From Convivina intestini (GTDB taxonomy: Bacteria > Bacillota > Bacilli > Lactobacillales > Lactobacillaceae), in contig NZ_QEKT01000001.1 in assembly GCF_003096575.1 (NCBI RefSeq), positions 378,102 to 442,101 on the forward strand: a DNA stretch of 64,000 nucleotides, given 5' to 3'. Made by a program: the position numbers and the translations under genes. Under the pieces are notes generated by a model. The model worked only from the letters and a program-made list of their open reading frames with translations. It was not told where the DNA came from and ran no database searches. This document shows positions 17,751 to 27,100 of the stretch, in pieces. The first letter of the stretch is position 1. Every line of letters begins with the position of its first letter.

Positions 17751-18455
17751 CTACATATCCTCAATTTTACCACTTGGTATCTTAAACTGAGGAGCTTGAT
17801 TTGACGATGTAATAGCTGTCTTTGAGGGCGCGTAGTTAACTGCCCGCCGTTTAACTTTAGCCATCTGCACTGCCTGAGGTGAGGTCAAATTTTCTCGTTG
17901 CCAATTAGCCAAAATAGCCTCAATATAGCGCAAAGAACGGGCATTGTTGGCGATGGCTTCTTGAATAGCCAGCAACATCATATTGGGATCAAAATGATCC
18001 TGATCAAACCAATGACCCACAGTTTGCATTTCCATCGGCGAGAGCATCCGGCCAAATTCTTGTTCCAAGGTTTGCAAGATTTGACGACGACTGCTGGCTC
18101 CAGTTGAAAGCGTAGTCGCTTCAACCTCACTATCTGCTACGGCCTTGCCAGCAATTAATTTATTCAACATCGGGGTAAAATCGTAACTTTCCGTTTGCCG
18201 ATTGCGACCTTGAATTTGGACCAATTGGCGTTTAAGGAGACTTTTAATCCGATCAATAATACTTTGACTGGTCACCTGCATAATCCGCGCCAGAACCTCT
18301 GGTGTGGCCTGGTCGCCACTATCTTGTAATCGTTGAATTTCTAAGTATAGGACCAAATCATCGTTATCCAAACCTAATTGACGATAGTGGAGTAGCAAAT
18401 CATTGCTAATACTGGTATGTCCGGCTTTTAAATATCGTTGTAGATTAGCTTCCAT
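17751..18455 (-). CDS. dnaD: DnaD-type replication initiation protein
   Basis: Helper for DnaA-dependent and restart primosome assembly in Firmicutes. 234 residues. The N-terminal winged-helix DDBH1 domain spans about residues 10-100. The DDBH2 domain (about 125-205) has FGRMLSPMEMQ and the YIEAILANW motif near residue 180, with a basic C-terminus. ATG follows GGGAGG. It lies directly downstream of asnS, as in Bacillus, but a terminator sits between them. Confidence 0.92.
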   Translation of the reverse strand: MEANLQRYLKAGHTSISNDLLLHYRQLGLDNDDLVLYLEIQRLQDSGDQATPEVLARIMQVTSQSIIDRIKSLLKRQLVQIQGRNRQTESYDFTPMLNKLIAGKAVADSEVEATTLSTGASSRRQILQTLEQEFGRMLSPMEMQTVGHWFDQDHFDPNMMLLAIQEAIANNARSLRYIEAILANWQRENLTSPQAVQMAKVKRRAVNYAPSKTAITSSNQAPQFKIPSGKIEDM

Positions 18456-18482
18456 ATGAGCCTCCCTTCACTCTAACATAAT

Positions 18483-18521
18483 AAAAACGTTCAAGTCCTA
18501 GCAACCTGAACGCTTTTTTAT
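18483..18521 (-). terminator. Terminator between asnS and dnaD
   Basis: Stem formed by GCGTTCAGG and CTTGAACGT (minus strand), followed by TTTTTATT. It lies just after the asnS stop. Confidence 0.8.
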
Positions 18522-18526
18522 TCCCC

Positions 18527-19837
18527 TTAAGGTCGGATGCGGTGCATCATCCGTGGGAACGGAATCGCTTCTCGAATATGATCTTCTCCAGTAACAAAAG
18601 TCACCATCCGCTCCAAACCTAAACCAAAGCCAGAATGCGGCACCGAACCATACTTACGCAAATCCAAATACCAGCCGTATTCGTCTAAGCTCAACCCCTC
18701 TTCTTCAATTCGGGCCTTAAGATAATCATAATCGGTATCACGTTCTGATCCACCAATGATTTCCCCATAACCTTCAGGTGCCAACAAATCCGCACAGATG
18801 ACAACATCATCACGACTTGGGTGGCGCTTCATGTAAAAGGCCTTGATTTCCTTCGGGTAGTTAGTAATAAAGACCGGCTTTGAGAAGTGGTTAGCTAGGA
18901 AAGTTTCTTCCGGTGAACCAAAGTCAACACCCCATTGGACGTCAAAGTCATTATCTTGTAACAACTGAATGGCATCATCGTAGGATACCCGTGGGAATGG
19001 TAATTGTGTATAAGAGCGTAATAAGTCCTTATCGCGCTTTAACAAATCCAATTCCTGATCATTTTGTTCCAAAACCTTATTAATCAAAAAGGCAATGTAG
19101 CGTTCTTGCAGTGCCAAACTGGCCTCTTGATCCATAAAGGCCATTTCAGGTTCGACCATCCAAAATTCAGTCAAATGACGGCGTGTTTTTGATTTTTCCG
19201 CCCGAAAGGCCGGTCCAAAGGTAAAGACCTTGCCAAAGGCCATGGCCCCAGCTTCAGCGTATAACTGACCAGTTTGCGATAGAAAGGCTGATTGACCAAA
19301 ATAATCAGTTTCAAATAATTCGGTCGTCCCTTCGGGTGCTGAACCAGTCAACAAGGGGGCATCTAATTTAATGAATCCCTCTTGGTTGAAAAATTCATAG
19401 GTAGCCGCAATCAAGGTATTCCGAATCTTCAGCGTGGCAAACGGCTTGATGTGGCGCAAGTATAAGTGGCGCTCATCAAACAGAAATTCTGTCCCATGTC
19501 CCTTTGGTGTAATCGGGTAATCCTGACTAGCACCAATTACTTGGATATCACTAACAGCCATTTCATAGCCAAAAGAAGAGCGGCTATCTTCGTGAATTTC
19601 ACCAGTCACATATAAGCTTGTTTCTTGTTTTAATTCCTTAGCGGTTTCAAAAACATTTTCAGGTACATCGGCTTTAACAACCACCCCCTGAAAAAAGGCA
19701 GTTCCATCGCGTAATTGCAAGAAGGCAATCTTACCGCTACCACGCTTTTGCCGGAGCCAGCCACCAATTCGTACCGTTTGGCCTACATAATCTTTTGCAT
19801 CAATAATTTGAATGGTTGGAATTTCTGTTTCTGTCAT
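18527..19837 (-). CDS. asnS: Asparaginyl-tRNA synthetase
   Basis: Class IIb synthetase that charges tRNA-Asn. 436 residues, normal length. The N-terminal OB-fold anticodon-binding domain ([20 protein letters not shown]) is followed by the catalytic core. Motif 2 appears as [21 protein letters not shown], and motif 3 as [12 protein letters not shown] near the C-terminus. Lys/Ser-type AsnRS features rather than AspRS are inferred from the context tseB-aspartate aminotransferase-asnS-dnaD. A hairpin lies between GGAG and the ATG. Confidence 0.95.
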   Translation of the reverse strand: MTETEIPTIQIIDAKDYVGQTVRIGGWLRQKRGSGKIAFLQLRDGTAFFQGVVVKADVPENVFETAKELKQETSLYVTGEIHEDSRSSFGYEMAVSDIQVIGASQDYPITPKGHGTEFLFDERHLYLRHIKPFATLKIRNTLIAATYEFFNQEGFIKLDAPLLTGSAPEGTTELFETDYFGQSAFLSQTGQLYAEAGAMAFGKVFTFGPAFRAEKSKTRRHLTEFWMVEPEMAFMDQEASLALQERYIAFLINKVLEQNDQELDLLKRDKDLLRSYTQLPFPRVSYDDAIQLLQDNDFDVQWGVDFGSPEETFLANHFSKPVFITNYPKEIKAFYMKRHPSRDDVVICADLLAPEGYGEIIGGSERDTDYDYLKARIEEEGLSLDEYGWYLDLRKYGSVPHSGFGLGLERMVTFVTGEDHIREAIPFPRMMHRIRP

Positions 19838-19866
19838 ACCTTAGGACTTCAAACGTCCTTTCTCCT
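19838..19866 (-). promoter_or_regulatory. Hairpin between Shine-Dalgarno and start codon of asnS
   Basis: On the minus strand: GGAGAA, then stem AGGAC/GTCCT with a seven-base loop, then AAGGT and ATG. GGAG is 24 bases from the ATG in the linear sequence but only about seven when the hairpin is folded. Confidence 0.5.
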
Positions 19867-19869
19867 ATC

Positions 19870-21057
19870 TTATTTATTATTAAAAAAATTATTTAAACGA
19901 CTAAGAGCCTGATCCAAAGTAGCCTGATCCTTGGCATAACTAATTCTTAGATAACCAGGCATACCAAATCCTTCACCACTAGGTAAAGCAACATGACTTT
20001 GAGTAAGAATCGCTTGCACCAGTTCACTGGTTGACTCAAAGCCCAAATCAGCCATCACCTGAGGATTAATCTGAGGGAAGAGATAAAAGGCTCCCTGCGG
20101 TTTAACGGGCAGGTTGAAAAAACTCATTTGCTCTAGCTGCGCATAGGTAGCATTTAAACGCTGCTCAAAAGTTTGACGCATTTCCTCCACACAATCCTGG
20201 CTATCCGTTAAAGCAGCCAAGGCGGCATATTGTGATACCGCACTAGGATTAGAAGTCATGTGCCCTAATATTTTATTCATTGCCCCAATAATCCGAGGAT
20301 CAGCTAAAGTCCAACCAATCCGCCAGCCAGTCATGGAATAGGCTTTAGACACACCATCAACAATAATCATTCGACTATCATTTAACTCTTGGAGTTGCAA
20401 ACCAGACGTGAAAGTTGCCCCATTGTAAACTAATTGGCCATAGATTTCATCCAAAATCACATAAGTGCCATGTTGATTGGCCCAATTAAGAATACCGGTC
20501 AATTCCTGACGGCTGTAAACCTGTCCAGTTGGATTGGTAGGTGAATTCAAAATCAAAACCTTGACCGGATGATCCAATGCCTCTAAATCAGCCAAAGTTA
20601 ATTTTAAACTTGGGTTATCAGGTAAAATTGAATGAAAATGACCGCCCGCCAATTTGACCTGTTCAACATAAGAAACCCATTGAGGACGAGCAGTGACTAC
20701 CCAATCTTCTGGATCCAGCAATACCTGCATTAAAACATACAGTGACAGCTTAGCGCCGGTGGTTACCGTAACGTTATCAGCGCCCACCTTACTACCATAA
20801 CGAAGGTTCATCCGATCGGCAATCGCCGCTTTTAAAGCTGGAATACCACTAACGGCAGTATAAAAACTGGTCTTATTGGCTTGAATGGCTTGAATGGCCG
20901 CCTCATCAATATGAGTAGGGGTTGGAAAATCCGGTTCCCCCATACCCAAATTAATCACATCAATTCCCTGCGCTTGCATTTCTTTAGCCTTGCGGCTCAC
21001 CATTAATGTAGGCGAAGGTGTTACTGCATTAACCCGCTTTGAAAATTGATAATCCAT
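19870..21057 (-). CDS. Class I aspartate/aromatic aminotransferase
   Basis: PLP-dependent transaminase, most likely aspartate aminotransferase (AspB type). 395 residues from the ATG at 21055-21057, which has AAGGAGG eight bases upstream. The ATG eight codons upstream has no such site. Visible motifs: INLGMGEPDFPTP near residue 33; NSPTNPTGQVYS near 165; the aspartate of VILDEIYGQLVY near 197; the PLP lysine in VDGVSKAYSMTGWRIGW near 230; YLRISYA with the substrate Arg near the C-terminus. It sits between tseB and asnS. Confidence 0.92.
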   Translation of the reverse strand: MDYQFSKRVNAVTPSPTLMVSRKAKEMQAQGIDVINLGMGEPDFPTPTHIDEAAIQAIQANKTSFYTAVSGIPALKAAIADRMNLRYGSKVGADNVTVTTGAKLSLYVLMQVLLDPEDWVVTARPQWVSYVEQVKLAGGHFHSILPDNPSLKLTLADLEALDHPVKVLILNSPTNPTGQVYSRQELTGILNWANQHGTYVILDEIYGQLVYNGATFTSGLQLQELNDSRMIIVDGVSKAYSMTGWRIGWTLADPRIIGAMNKILGHMTSNPSAVSQYAALAALTDSQDCVEEMRQTFEQRLNATYAQLEQMSFFNLPVKPQGAFYLFPQINPQVMADLGFESTSELVQAILTQSHVALPSGEGFGMPGYLRISYAKDQATLDQALSRLNNFFNNK

Positions 21058-21070
21058 CCCTATGTCCTCC

Positions 21071-21595
21071 TTAAAGTCCATTGATTACTCGATAGGCCTT
21101 ACCAGTTTTAAAATCTAATGTCAGGTAATTTAACTGACCGTTATCACCAGTATAGCTAACTTCCCAGACGGGAACACCCTTGAAATAGCTGATATTGGCG
21201 GCATAAATTCGTTTGGGCTGATAACGATCATTCAAGAGCTTAGTTACCTGCTGATTAGACATACCGTCACTTCTTGGAAAAGTTCTCACCTTTTGCGAAG
21301 ACCCCTGCACGATGGCCACCTTTTGCTGCCCTTTGGCGTTTTCACCAACAACTGCATAGGTGGTCTGATCGCGATAATCAACCGTAATTTGGTTTAAATT
21401 CACTAAATCAGTTTTTTGGTGCACGATTTTTTCAACTCGACTTTCCGCCGAGCGCATTGGCGCTAAAGCCCAATAAGTGTAACCGGCACCCAGCACTACT
21501 AACAGTGCAATAATGGCAACGGCAACAATGATAATTTTGGACCACAACACTCGTTTAGGACGTTGGCCGATCCGCATGTTTTCTCTAAATTGCAT
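21071..21595 (-). CDS. tseB: TseB/YpmB-like membrane-anchored protein (DUF5590)
   Basis: Bitopic membrane protein of 174 residues. One membrane helix (about residues 18-42) is followed by an extracytoplasmic PepSY-like domain with the DFKTGKAYRVI end typical of this group. In Bacillus YpmB/TseB affects cell-wall elongation through the penicillin-binding protein PBP2A. The position between dinG and the aminotransferase matches the Bacillus order and supports the call. The start is uncertain between ATG at 21595 and the ATG six codons later; neither has a strong RBS. Confidence 0.82.
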   Translation of the reverse strand: MQFRENMRIGQRPKRVLWSKIIIVAVAIIALLVVLGAGYTYWALAPMRSAESRVEKIVHQKTDLVNLNQITVDYRDQTTYAVVGENAKGQQKVAIVQGSSQKVRTFPRSDGMSNQQVTKLLNDRYQPKRIYAANISYFKGVPVWEVSYTGDNGQLNYLTLDFKTGKAYRVINGL

Positions 21596-21688
21596 AATGG
21601 CGTACTCACTTTTCCCTGGCAGGACTTGTCTGTAAAATATTATAGCAAAAAAAGCTAGTCACTTTGACTGGCTTTTTATTTTCACGGG

Positions 21689-24052
21689 TTAATTCAAGTG
21701 AAATTGATAATATTTCACTAAATCAGTTGGAAACTTACGATTGATTTGCAAGCTAGTTGGCAATTCTCGCAAAATTTTACGCGTTAAGGGGCTCAAAATT
21801 AAGCCATGCTCAACCCCCTGTAAAGCCGTCAACAAAGGCTGCCAATCATCAGCTTGATCCCAAAAACGAAGATCAGGAATCACCACTACATTAGGCAAAA
21901 CCGTCTTATGTTGCCACAAGGTTTCCAGGTAGCTAGGTCCGACAATCATCATAAAGCGCCCCTGTTGGTACTGACGCTGTAGCTTTGCTAAAGGAGCCGT
22001 TAAATCTTGCGCAACCACGCTATAATCATCCCCATACTGATTACGCAACTTTTGATACCAGTCACTAATTAAATTATCTGTTGGTAAAATAAAGAGTATC
22101 GGACCAGTTTGACTCTGTGCCAAAGCCTGTAAATGCGTATTAAACTGTTGATTAGTGGGCACCATGATTGGCAAGGCCATCTCGGCCAAATCTAGCTGAC
22201 CCTCATACCAGTTTTTAGGGGCAATATCGTCTTGGAAAAAGGTCTTTAAATCAGCTGGTAAAAAGTCATTCATCAAAATTAACCGCCGAATTTGACTGGT
22301 AAATTGAGCCTTGCAGAGATTGACTTCATCAATAATAATTTTTAACTTTTGTGTTCCAGCTTCATCGCTGGTCAACTGCGTATCCAATAAAAATTGACGG
22401 TGTTTTTGTAAATAATTAATTTTAACCAAGGCTTGGTCTAGTTCAAAATGGCTAAAATCAGGATGAATATTTTCTTTTTGCAAAAACTGGGCCAAATCAC
22501 TCAAGTGGACTAAGAAATGTTTAATTCGTTTCAAAGCGCCACGAGCCTGTCCCTGTTCGTAGAACTGTTCCAACATATTCTGACAAGTGGCCACCTTACT
22601 CTTCAATAATTTTTGAAGGGTAAGGGATTCAAATTCAGCACTTTTTTCAATTAAATGGGCTAGGACTTCACCATAACCAGTCAAGGGCAAACTTAGACCA
22701 TAATGATGGCGCAATGTTTTACGAAATTCCAATGGATTTTCCAAAATAGCCAACGGCCATTGCATCAAATGGCGTTGCTTTTTTAAACGTTCCGCCAAGG
22801 CCCAGTAACTATCAAAACTCATTAAAATTAATTGTGATTTTTTAGCTGCTTGCCAGGCCTGTTGATAAAAGTTTCCCTTCTGATTGCCCCGCACTAAGTC
22901 ACGAACTTGGCGGTGATTTAAGCCCACCATGATTTCAGTCAGTAAGCCAGTTTTGGTTTGACTCAACCAGACCAGCAAACGGGCCTGCCACAAGAAGCCA
23001 TGTTCATTCCCCAAAGCTGCCAAACTTTCATGCAAACGTTTGGGGTCAATATATTGATTTGGCTCAAATAACGTTGTGAACTTAAAGGTCGCTAAATCAG
23101 GCTGTTGATTAAATCTTTTTAAAATAATTTCTTGTTGCTTGAGCAGATTACGATCCTGGGTAATTAGGAGGGTCGGTTGAATTTTAGTAGAATATAGGGC
23201 CAACAAAGAGCCACTGGTCTTGCCCATCTTGGGTCTAGTTACCAAGTTAAAGACGCCGCTTTTTTTACTTTTTAAAAAATCATAAGTTTGATTAATGAGT
23301 TGATTTTGACCCGGTCTTAAATCCCGTTCCTCGCCAATCAATTGTGCTTGAGAACGGCTATCATAGGAAAAGGTGGCCTTGGTGGCTGATTTAATCAAAT
23401 AGTGGCCGGTAGCTGTGGACTGTGATTCCAGCTGTTTAGCCTTACCATTTAAGGCCAAGGTCAAAAAAGCCTGCGTTTGCCGTAAAAGTCCCCAATCATG
23501 GGCTTTAAGTTGCGCTTTAACCTTACTCGATAAACCTTCTGCCTTTTGCCAAAGTTTTAACAGGAGCAAGGCCGTCGCCTCGGCATCAGCGCTAGCTCGA
23601 TGGGCATTTTGCAGTGGTAAGCCCAGATAACGGGTTAAATCAATCAATCGATAACCAGGGGCGGTTGGTAATAGAATTTGGGCCAGCTGAACAGTATCGA
23701 TTGCTTCTAATTCTAGTTTTGGTAAACCAACCCGCTCAAACTCATTATTTAAGTAGGGATAATCAAAATTAACGTTATGCGCCACAATGACCTGATCGCT
23801 CAACAAATTTTGCAAGAGCGGGGCCAGTTCCTCAAAATAAGGCGCATCGGCCACATCTTTGGGCGTGATATGGGTCAATTGTTGAATTGAGCGGTCAATA
23901 TCATGGGCTGGATTCACAAAGGAATCAAAATGCTCAACGATTTTTCGATTTTTAATGAAGGTAATGCCAATTTGAATTATGCGGCCACCAGCGCTCACAC
24001 TGGGCTTGGTGGTTTCTAAATCCACAACGGCAAAGGAACCATGCTGATTCAT
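21689..24052 (-). CDS. dinG: DinG-family 3'-5' exonuclease with an eroded helicase part
   Basis: 787 residues, against roughly 900 for typical Firmicutes DinG. The N-terminal DnaQ-like exonuclease is complete: DLETT near residue 13, HNVNFDYPYLN near 94-104, HRASADAEA near 153-161. The XPD/DinG-like helicase part is poorly conserved. The Walker A reads RPKMGKT (about 275-281) instead of AGTGTGKT. The DEAH box position reads LENPLE. No GRLIR-type motif VI is visible near the C-terminus (SPLTRKILRELP). The exonuclease is probably active and the helicase probably not. The ATG at 24050-24052 (third codon of the longest frame) has AAAGGA at better spacing. Confidence 0.85.
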   Translation of the reverse strand: MNQHGSFAVVDLETTKPSVSAGGRIIQIGITFIKNRKIVEHFDSFVNPAHDIDRSIQQLTHITPKDVADAPYFEELAPLLQNLLSDQVIVAHNVNFDYPYLNNEFERVGLPKLELEAIDTVQLAQILLPTAPGYRLIDLTRYLGLPLQNAHRASADAEATALLLLKLWQKAEGLSSKVKAQLKAHDWGLLRQTQAFLTLALNGKAKQLESQSTATGHYLIKSATKATFSYDSRSQAQLIGEERDLRPGQNQLINQTYDFLKSKKSGVFNLVTRPKMGKTSGSLLALYSTKIQPTLLITQDRNLLKQQEIILKRFNQQPDLATFKFTTLFEPNQYIDPKRLHESLAALGNEHGFLWQARLLVWLSQTKTGLLTEIMVGLNHRQVRDLVRGNQKGNFYQQAWQAAKKSQLILMSFDSYWALAERLKKQRHLMQWPLAILENPLEFRKTLRHHYGLSLPLTGYGEVLAHLIEKSAEFESLTLQKLLKSKVATCQNMLEQFYEQGQARGALKRIKHFLVHLSDLAQFLQKENIHPDFSHFELDQALVKINYLQKHRQFLLDTQLTSDEAGTQKLKIIIDEVNLCKAQFTSQIRRLILMNDFLPADLKTFFQDDIAPKNWYEGQLDLAEMALPIMVPTNQQFNTHLQALAQSQTGPILFILPTDNLISDWYQKLRNQYGDDYSVVAQDLTAPLAKLQRQYQQGRFMMIVGPSYLETLWQHKTVLPNVVVIPDLRFWDQADDWQPLLTALQGVEHGLILSPLTRKILRELPTSLQINRKFPTDLVKYYQFHLN

Positions 24053-24188
24053 AGCCATTTCCTTTAATCTAAATTCTGATTTTTAATCTTCCTATTAACT
24101 ACTTATCTTACATTAATAGTCATCACATTAATGTATTTTACACTACTTACCCCAATGCGGTACAATGTAAAAAGTTATGGAGTATGAT

Positions 24189-25118
24189 ATGTCCACAGAA
24201 AAAGTCGGCGTCGGCTATTCCCACGCCAAAGCAATTTTAATTGGAGACCATGCCGTCGTTTATAATCAACCTGCCGTGGCCATCCCCCTACTAAACATGA
24301 CCGTTAAGGCCACTTTACTACCTAGTCCAGTCGACCAAATGGTGTACTTATCAGGTTTTAGTGGATCGCTAAATGAATTAGGAGCCGACCTAGAAGGTAT
24401 TCGCCAGTTAATTATCCGATTACTAGGCCATTTTAATATGGTCAACCAGCCCTTTAGCCTAACGATTGAATCAAATGTCCCCCAAGAGCGCGGATTTGGT
24501 GCTTCAGCTGCCCTGGCAACTGCCATTACTGAAGCTTTTTTTGATTATCATCATCAAAGCATTAACGCCGCTGAACTAAGTGTTTATACCAGTATTTCTG
24601 AAAACATAGCTCATGGTTCGCCTTCAGGCATTGATGCTGCAGCAGTTAGTTCTAAAGATCCAATTTGGTATGAAAATAAAACCATTGAAACTTTTCAAAT
24701 GAATCTTTCAGCAACTTTAGTTTTGGCTGATACCGGCGTTCGAGGTCAGACCCTACGGGCGATTGGCATTGTTCGAGATCTCTTAGAGACCAACCACGAG
24801 ACCAGTTGGGCCGCCATTAATCATCTCGGCGAAATTGCCGGTGAAGTTCGCCAAGATCTATATCATAACCATCCTAAACATTTAGGACAATTATTTACCA
24901 TGGCTCACCATGAATTACAGTCTCTCAACGTTTCCCATCCCAAGTTAGATAACTTGGTCAATGCTGCCCTTCACAGTGGTGCCCTAGGCGCTAAGCTAAC
25001 TGGCTCTGGAATCGGCGGGGCCATGTTTGCCCTGGCCAAAGATAATAACGATGCTATTCAAATCGCCAATGCCCTCAGTAAGGCCGGCGCTCAAAATACT
25101 TGGATTCAACCTTTATGA
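24189..25118 (+). CDS. mvk: Mevalonate kinase
   Basis: GHMP kinase that phosphorylates mevalonate, the first kinase of the mevalonate route to isopentenyl diphosphate. 309 residues. The N-terminal SHAKAILIGDHAVVYNQPA, the ATP loop ERGFGASAALATA near residue 100 and the C-terminal AKLTGSGIGGAMFAL are diagnostic. The start at 24189 has GGAG six bases upstream; the ATG four codons earlier overlaps that site. It is the first gene of mvk-mvaD-pmk-fni, and its TGA overlaps the mvaD ATG (ATGA). TTTACA-18-TACAAT lies just upstream. Confidence 0.95.
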   Translation: MSTEKVGVGYSHAKAILIGDHAVVYNQPAVAIPLLNMTVKATLLPSPVDQMVYLSGFSGSLNELGADLEGIRQLIIRLLGHFNMVNQPFSLTIESNVPQERGFGASAALATAITEAFFDYHHQSINAAELSVYTSISENIAHGSPSGIDAAAVSSKDPIWYENKTIETFQMNLSATLVLADTGVRGQTLRAIGIVRDLLETNHETSWAAINHLGEIAGEVRQDLYHNHPKHLGQLFTMAHHELQSLNVSHPKLDNLVNAALHSGALGAKLTGSGIGGAMFALAKDNNDAIQIANALSKAGAQNTWIQPL

Positions 25119-26068
25119 CAAAAACAACTGCAACAGCCCATACCAACATAGCCCTAATTAAATATTGGGGTAAAAAAGATGCCCAGCTAAATTTACCAAC
25201 CACTAGTTCACTTTCCCTAACTTTAGATGAATTTTATACAACCACAACGGTTGAAAACAGCAATATTGACCAACTAATTATTAACGGACAAATGGCTGAT
25301 CCAACTCGGGTGCATCATTTTTTGGACGCCTTGCGGGCTGAATTAGGTGACTTTAGTCCCCTTTTAATTTCCTCACAAAATTATGTGCCCACGGCGGCTG
25401 GTTTGGCCTCTTCGGCCTCAGCCTTTGCAGCCTTGACGGCAGCAACTACGCGTCATCTCGGCCTTGATTTACCATTAACAACCCTGTCTCGCTTAGCCCG
25501 GCGGGGTTCTGGCTCGGCTACCCGTTCTCTATTTGGTGGCTTTGCCCTATGGCAGGCCGGTACCAATGATCAAACCTCTTACGCCAATGCTTTGCCCACA
25601 CCCAATATTCCGATTAGTTTACTAGTGGTAGAAATTTCGGGCTTACAGAAGAAAATTTCATCTAGTGAGGGGATGCTACGAGCCATGACCTCACCCAACT
25701 ATGAGCAGTGGGTTCATGATGCTAACTGGCAAATCACGGCCATGCAAGCCGCATTACAAGCTAGTGATTTGACCCGCGTCGGTCAATTAGCTGAAGATAA
25801 CGCCCTAGCCATGCATGCCTTGAATTTAAGTGCTAAAGACCGGCGCTTCACCTATTTCACACCTCAGACCATTCAAGTCTTGGACTTAGTCAAAAAGCTC
25901 CGTCAAGCTTGCTTAATTGCCTACGCCACTCTAGATGCAGGCCCAAATGTTAAAATCATTACCCACTCTGACCAAGCCGCCTATATTCAAGCCCAGCTCC
26001 ACCAAGAACTACCTAAATTACGCGTTACGATAGCTCATCCGGGACCAGGGGTAAGCTATGAGCAATAA
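25115..26068 (+). CDS. mvaD: Diphosphomevalonate decarboxylase
   Basis: Decarboxylates mevalonate diphosphate to isopentenyl diphosphate with ATP. 317 residues. The signature NIALIKYWGKKDAQLNLP starts near residue 11. The GHMP loop reads PTAAGLASSASAFAAL near residue 92. SGSATRSLFGGFALW is the third conserved block. It starts at the ATG of the ATGA overlap with mvk and ends 11 bases inside pmk, so the operon is translationally coupled. Confidence 0.95.
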   Translation: MTKTTATAHTNIALIKYWGKKDAQLNLPTTSSLSLTLDEFYTTTTVENSNIDQLIINGQMADPTRVHHFLDALRAELGDFSPLLISSQNYVPTAAGLASSASAFAALTAATTRHLGLDLPLTTLSRLARRGSGSATRSLFGGFALWQAGTNDQTSYANALPTPNIPISLLVVEISGLQKKISSSEGMLRAMTSPNYEQWVHDANWQITAMQAALQASDLTRVGQLAEDNALAMHALNLSAKDRRFTYFTPQTIQVLDLVKKLRQACLIAYATLDAGPNVKIITHSDQAAYIQAQLHQELPKLRVTIAHPGPGVSYEQ

Positions 26069-27089
26069 TGGCCACTTTACTGTTCCTGGAAAGCTCTTTT
26101 TAGCAGGCGAATATGCCGTTACCAAAGTTGGTAATCCAGCTCTGATTGCAGCTGTCCAAAAGGGCTTACACATTACGATTGTTGCCCAAGACAATTACAG
26201 TCAAATTGACTCCGACACCATACCAAATCCACTGGTATTTGACATTAACCAAGCGATTCAAGCAAGTAATTCAAGCTGGTGTTACGTAGCGGCCACTTTG
26301 CGATTAGTCTTGGCCTACTGTAAACGGGCTGGTTTGACAGCTCCTTGGCCCAATTTTAAATTAACAATTAAAAGCGACATGGTTTTAGATGGACAAAAGT
26401 TAGGGTTGGGTTCTTCAGCGGCCATTACCGTTGGAATTGTCCGCGCCTTAAATTGCTTCTTTAAATTAGATTTACCCCTTTTGACCCAATTTAAATTAGC
26501 AGCTTTGGCCCATCTTCAAGTTCAAGGCAATGGTTCTTTAGGCGATGTGGCCGCCATTACCTATGGTGGTGTAATCGCCTATCAAAGGCCTCAAATTACG
26601 ACTATAATGCCTGCTCAAGATATTGACTTAGTGGATCAACCTTGGCCAGATTTAAAAATTACCCCCTTAATTTGGCCAACCAACTGGCAGCTACTCTTAG
26701 GAGCAACTGGCCAGGCCGCTGATACAAAAAAGGCCTTAGAAAAAAATCGCTTAATGGCTAGCTTTTACCAGGATAGTCAGGCCATTATGGAGCGATTATT
26801 ACATGCAGTCCAGGCCGGTGACTATACCGGCTTAAGGCATAGTTTAAATGCTAACCAAGACCTACTCATCAGTAATTTACCACCAGCCTACCTTACACCT
26901 AAATTACACATTTTCTTGGCTAGTTTGGAACAACAGACCTGTGCCGGTAAAATTTCAGGAGCAGGTTTTGGAGATAACGGCTTTGCCATCCTCAATCGTC
27001 TTGAACAAAAACAAGACCTTGAATCAGTCTGGCAGGCAGCCGGAATTCAGTGTCAGTTGCTAACAATAGCGCCAACTAGAACAGTTTGA
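26058..27089 (+). CDS. pmk: Phosphomevalonate kinase
   Basis: Second kinase of the mevalonate pathway, GHMP family. 343 residues. The N-terminal PGKLFLAGEYAVTKVGNPALI is the family start. The ATP loop reads KLGLGSSAAITVGIV near residue 113. The C-terminal KISGAGFGDNGFAIL (normally GAGGGD) matches motif 3, with Phe in place of one Gly. It overlaps mvaD by 11 bases and is followed by fni 11 bases later. Confidence 0.93.
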   Translation: MSNNGHFTVPGKLFLAGEYAVTKVGNPALIAAVQKGLHITIVAQDNYSQIDSDTIPNPLVFDINQAIQASNSSWCYVAATLRLVLAYCKRAGLTAPWPNFKLTIKSDMVLDGQKLGLGSSAAITVGIVRALNCFFKLDLPLLTQFKLAALAHLQVQGNGSLGDVAAITYGGVIAYQRPQITTIMPAQDIDLVDQPWPDLKITPLIWPTNWQLLLGATGQAADTKKALEKNRLMASFYQDSQAIMERLLHAVQAGDYTGLRHSLNANQDLLISNLPPAYLTPKLHIFLASLEQQTCAGKISGAGFGDNGFAILNRLEQKQDLESVWQAAGIQCQLLTIAPTRTV

Positions 27090-27100
27090 CGGAGATTTAT

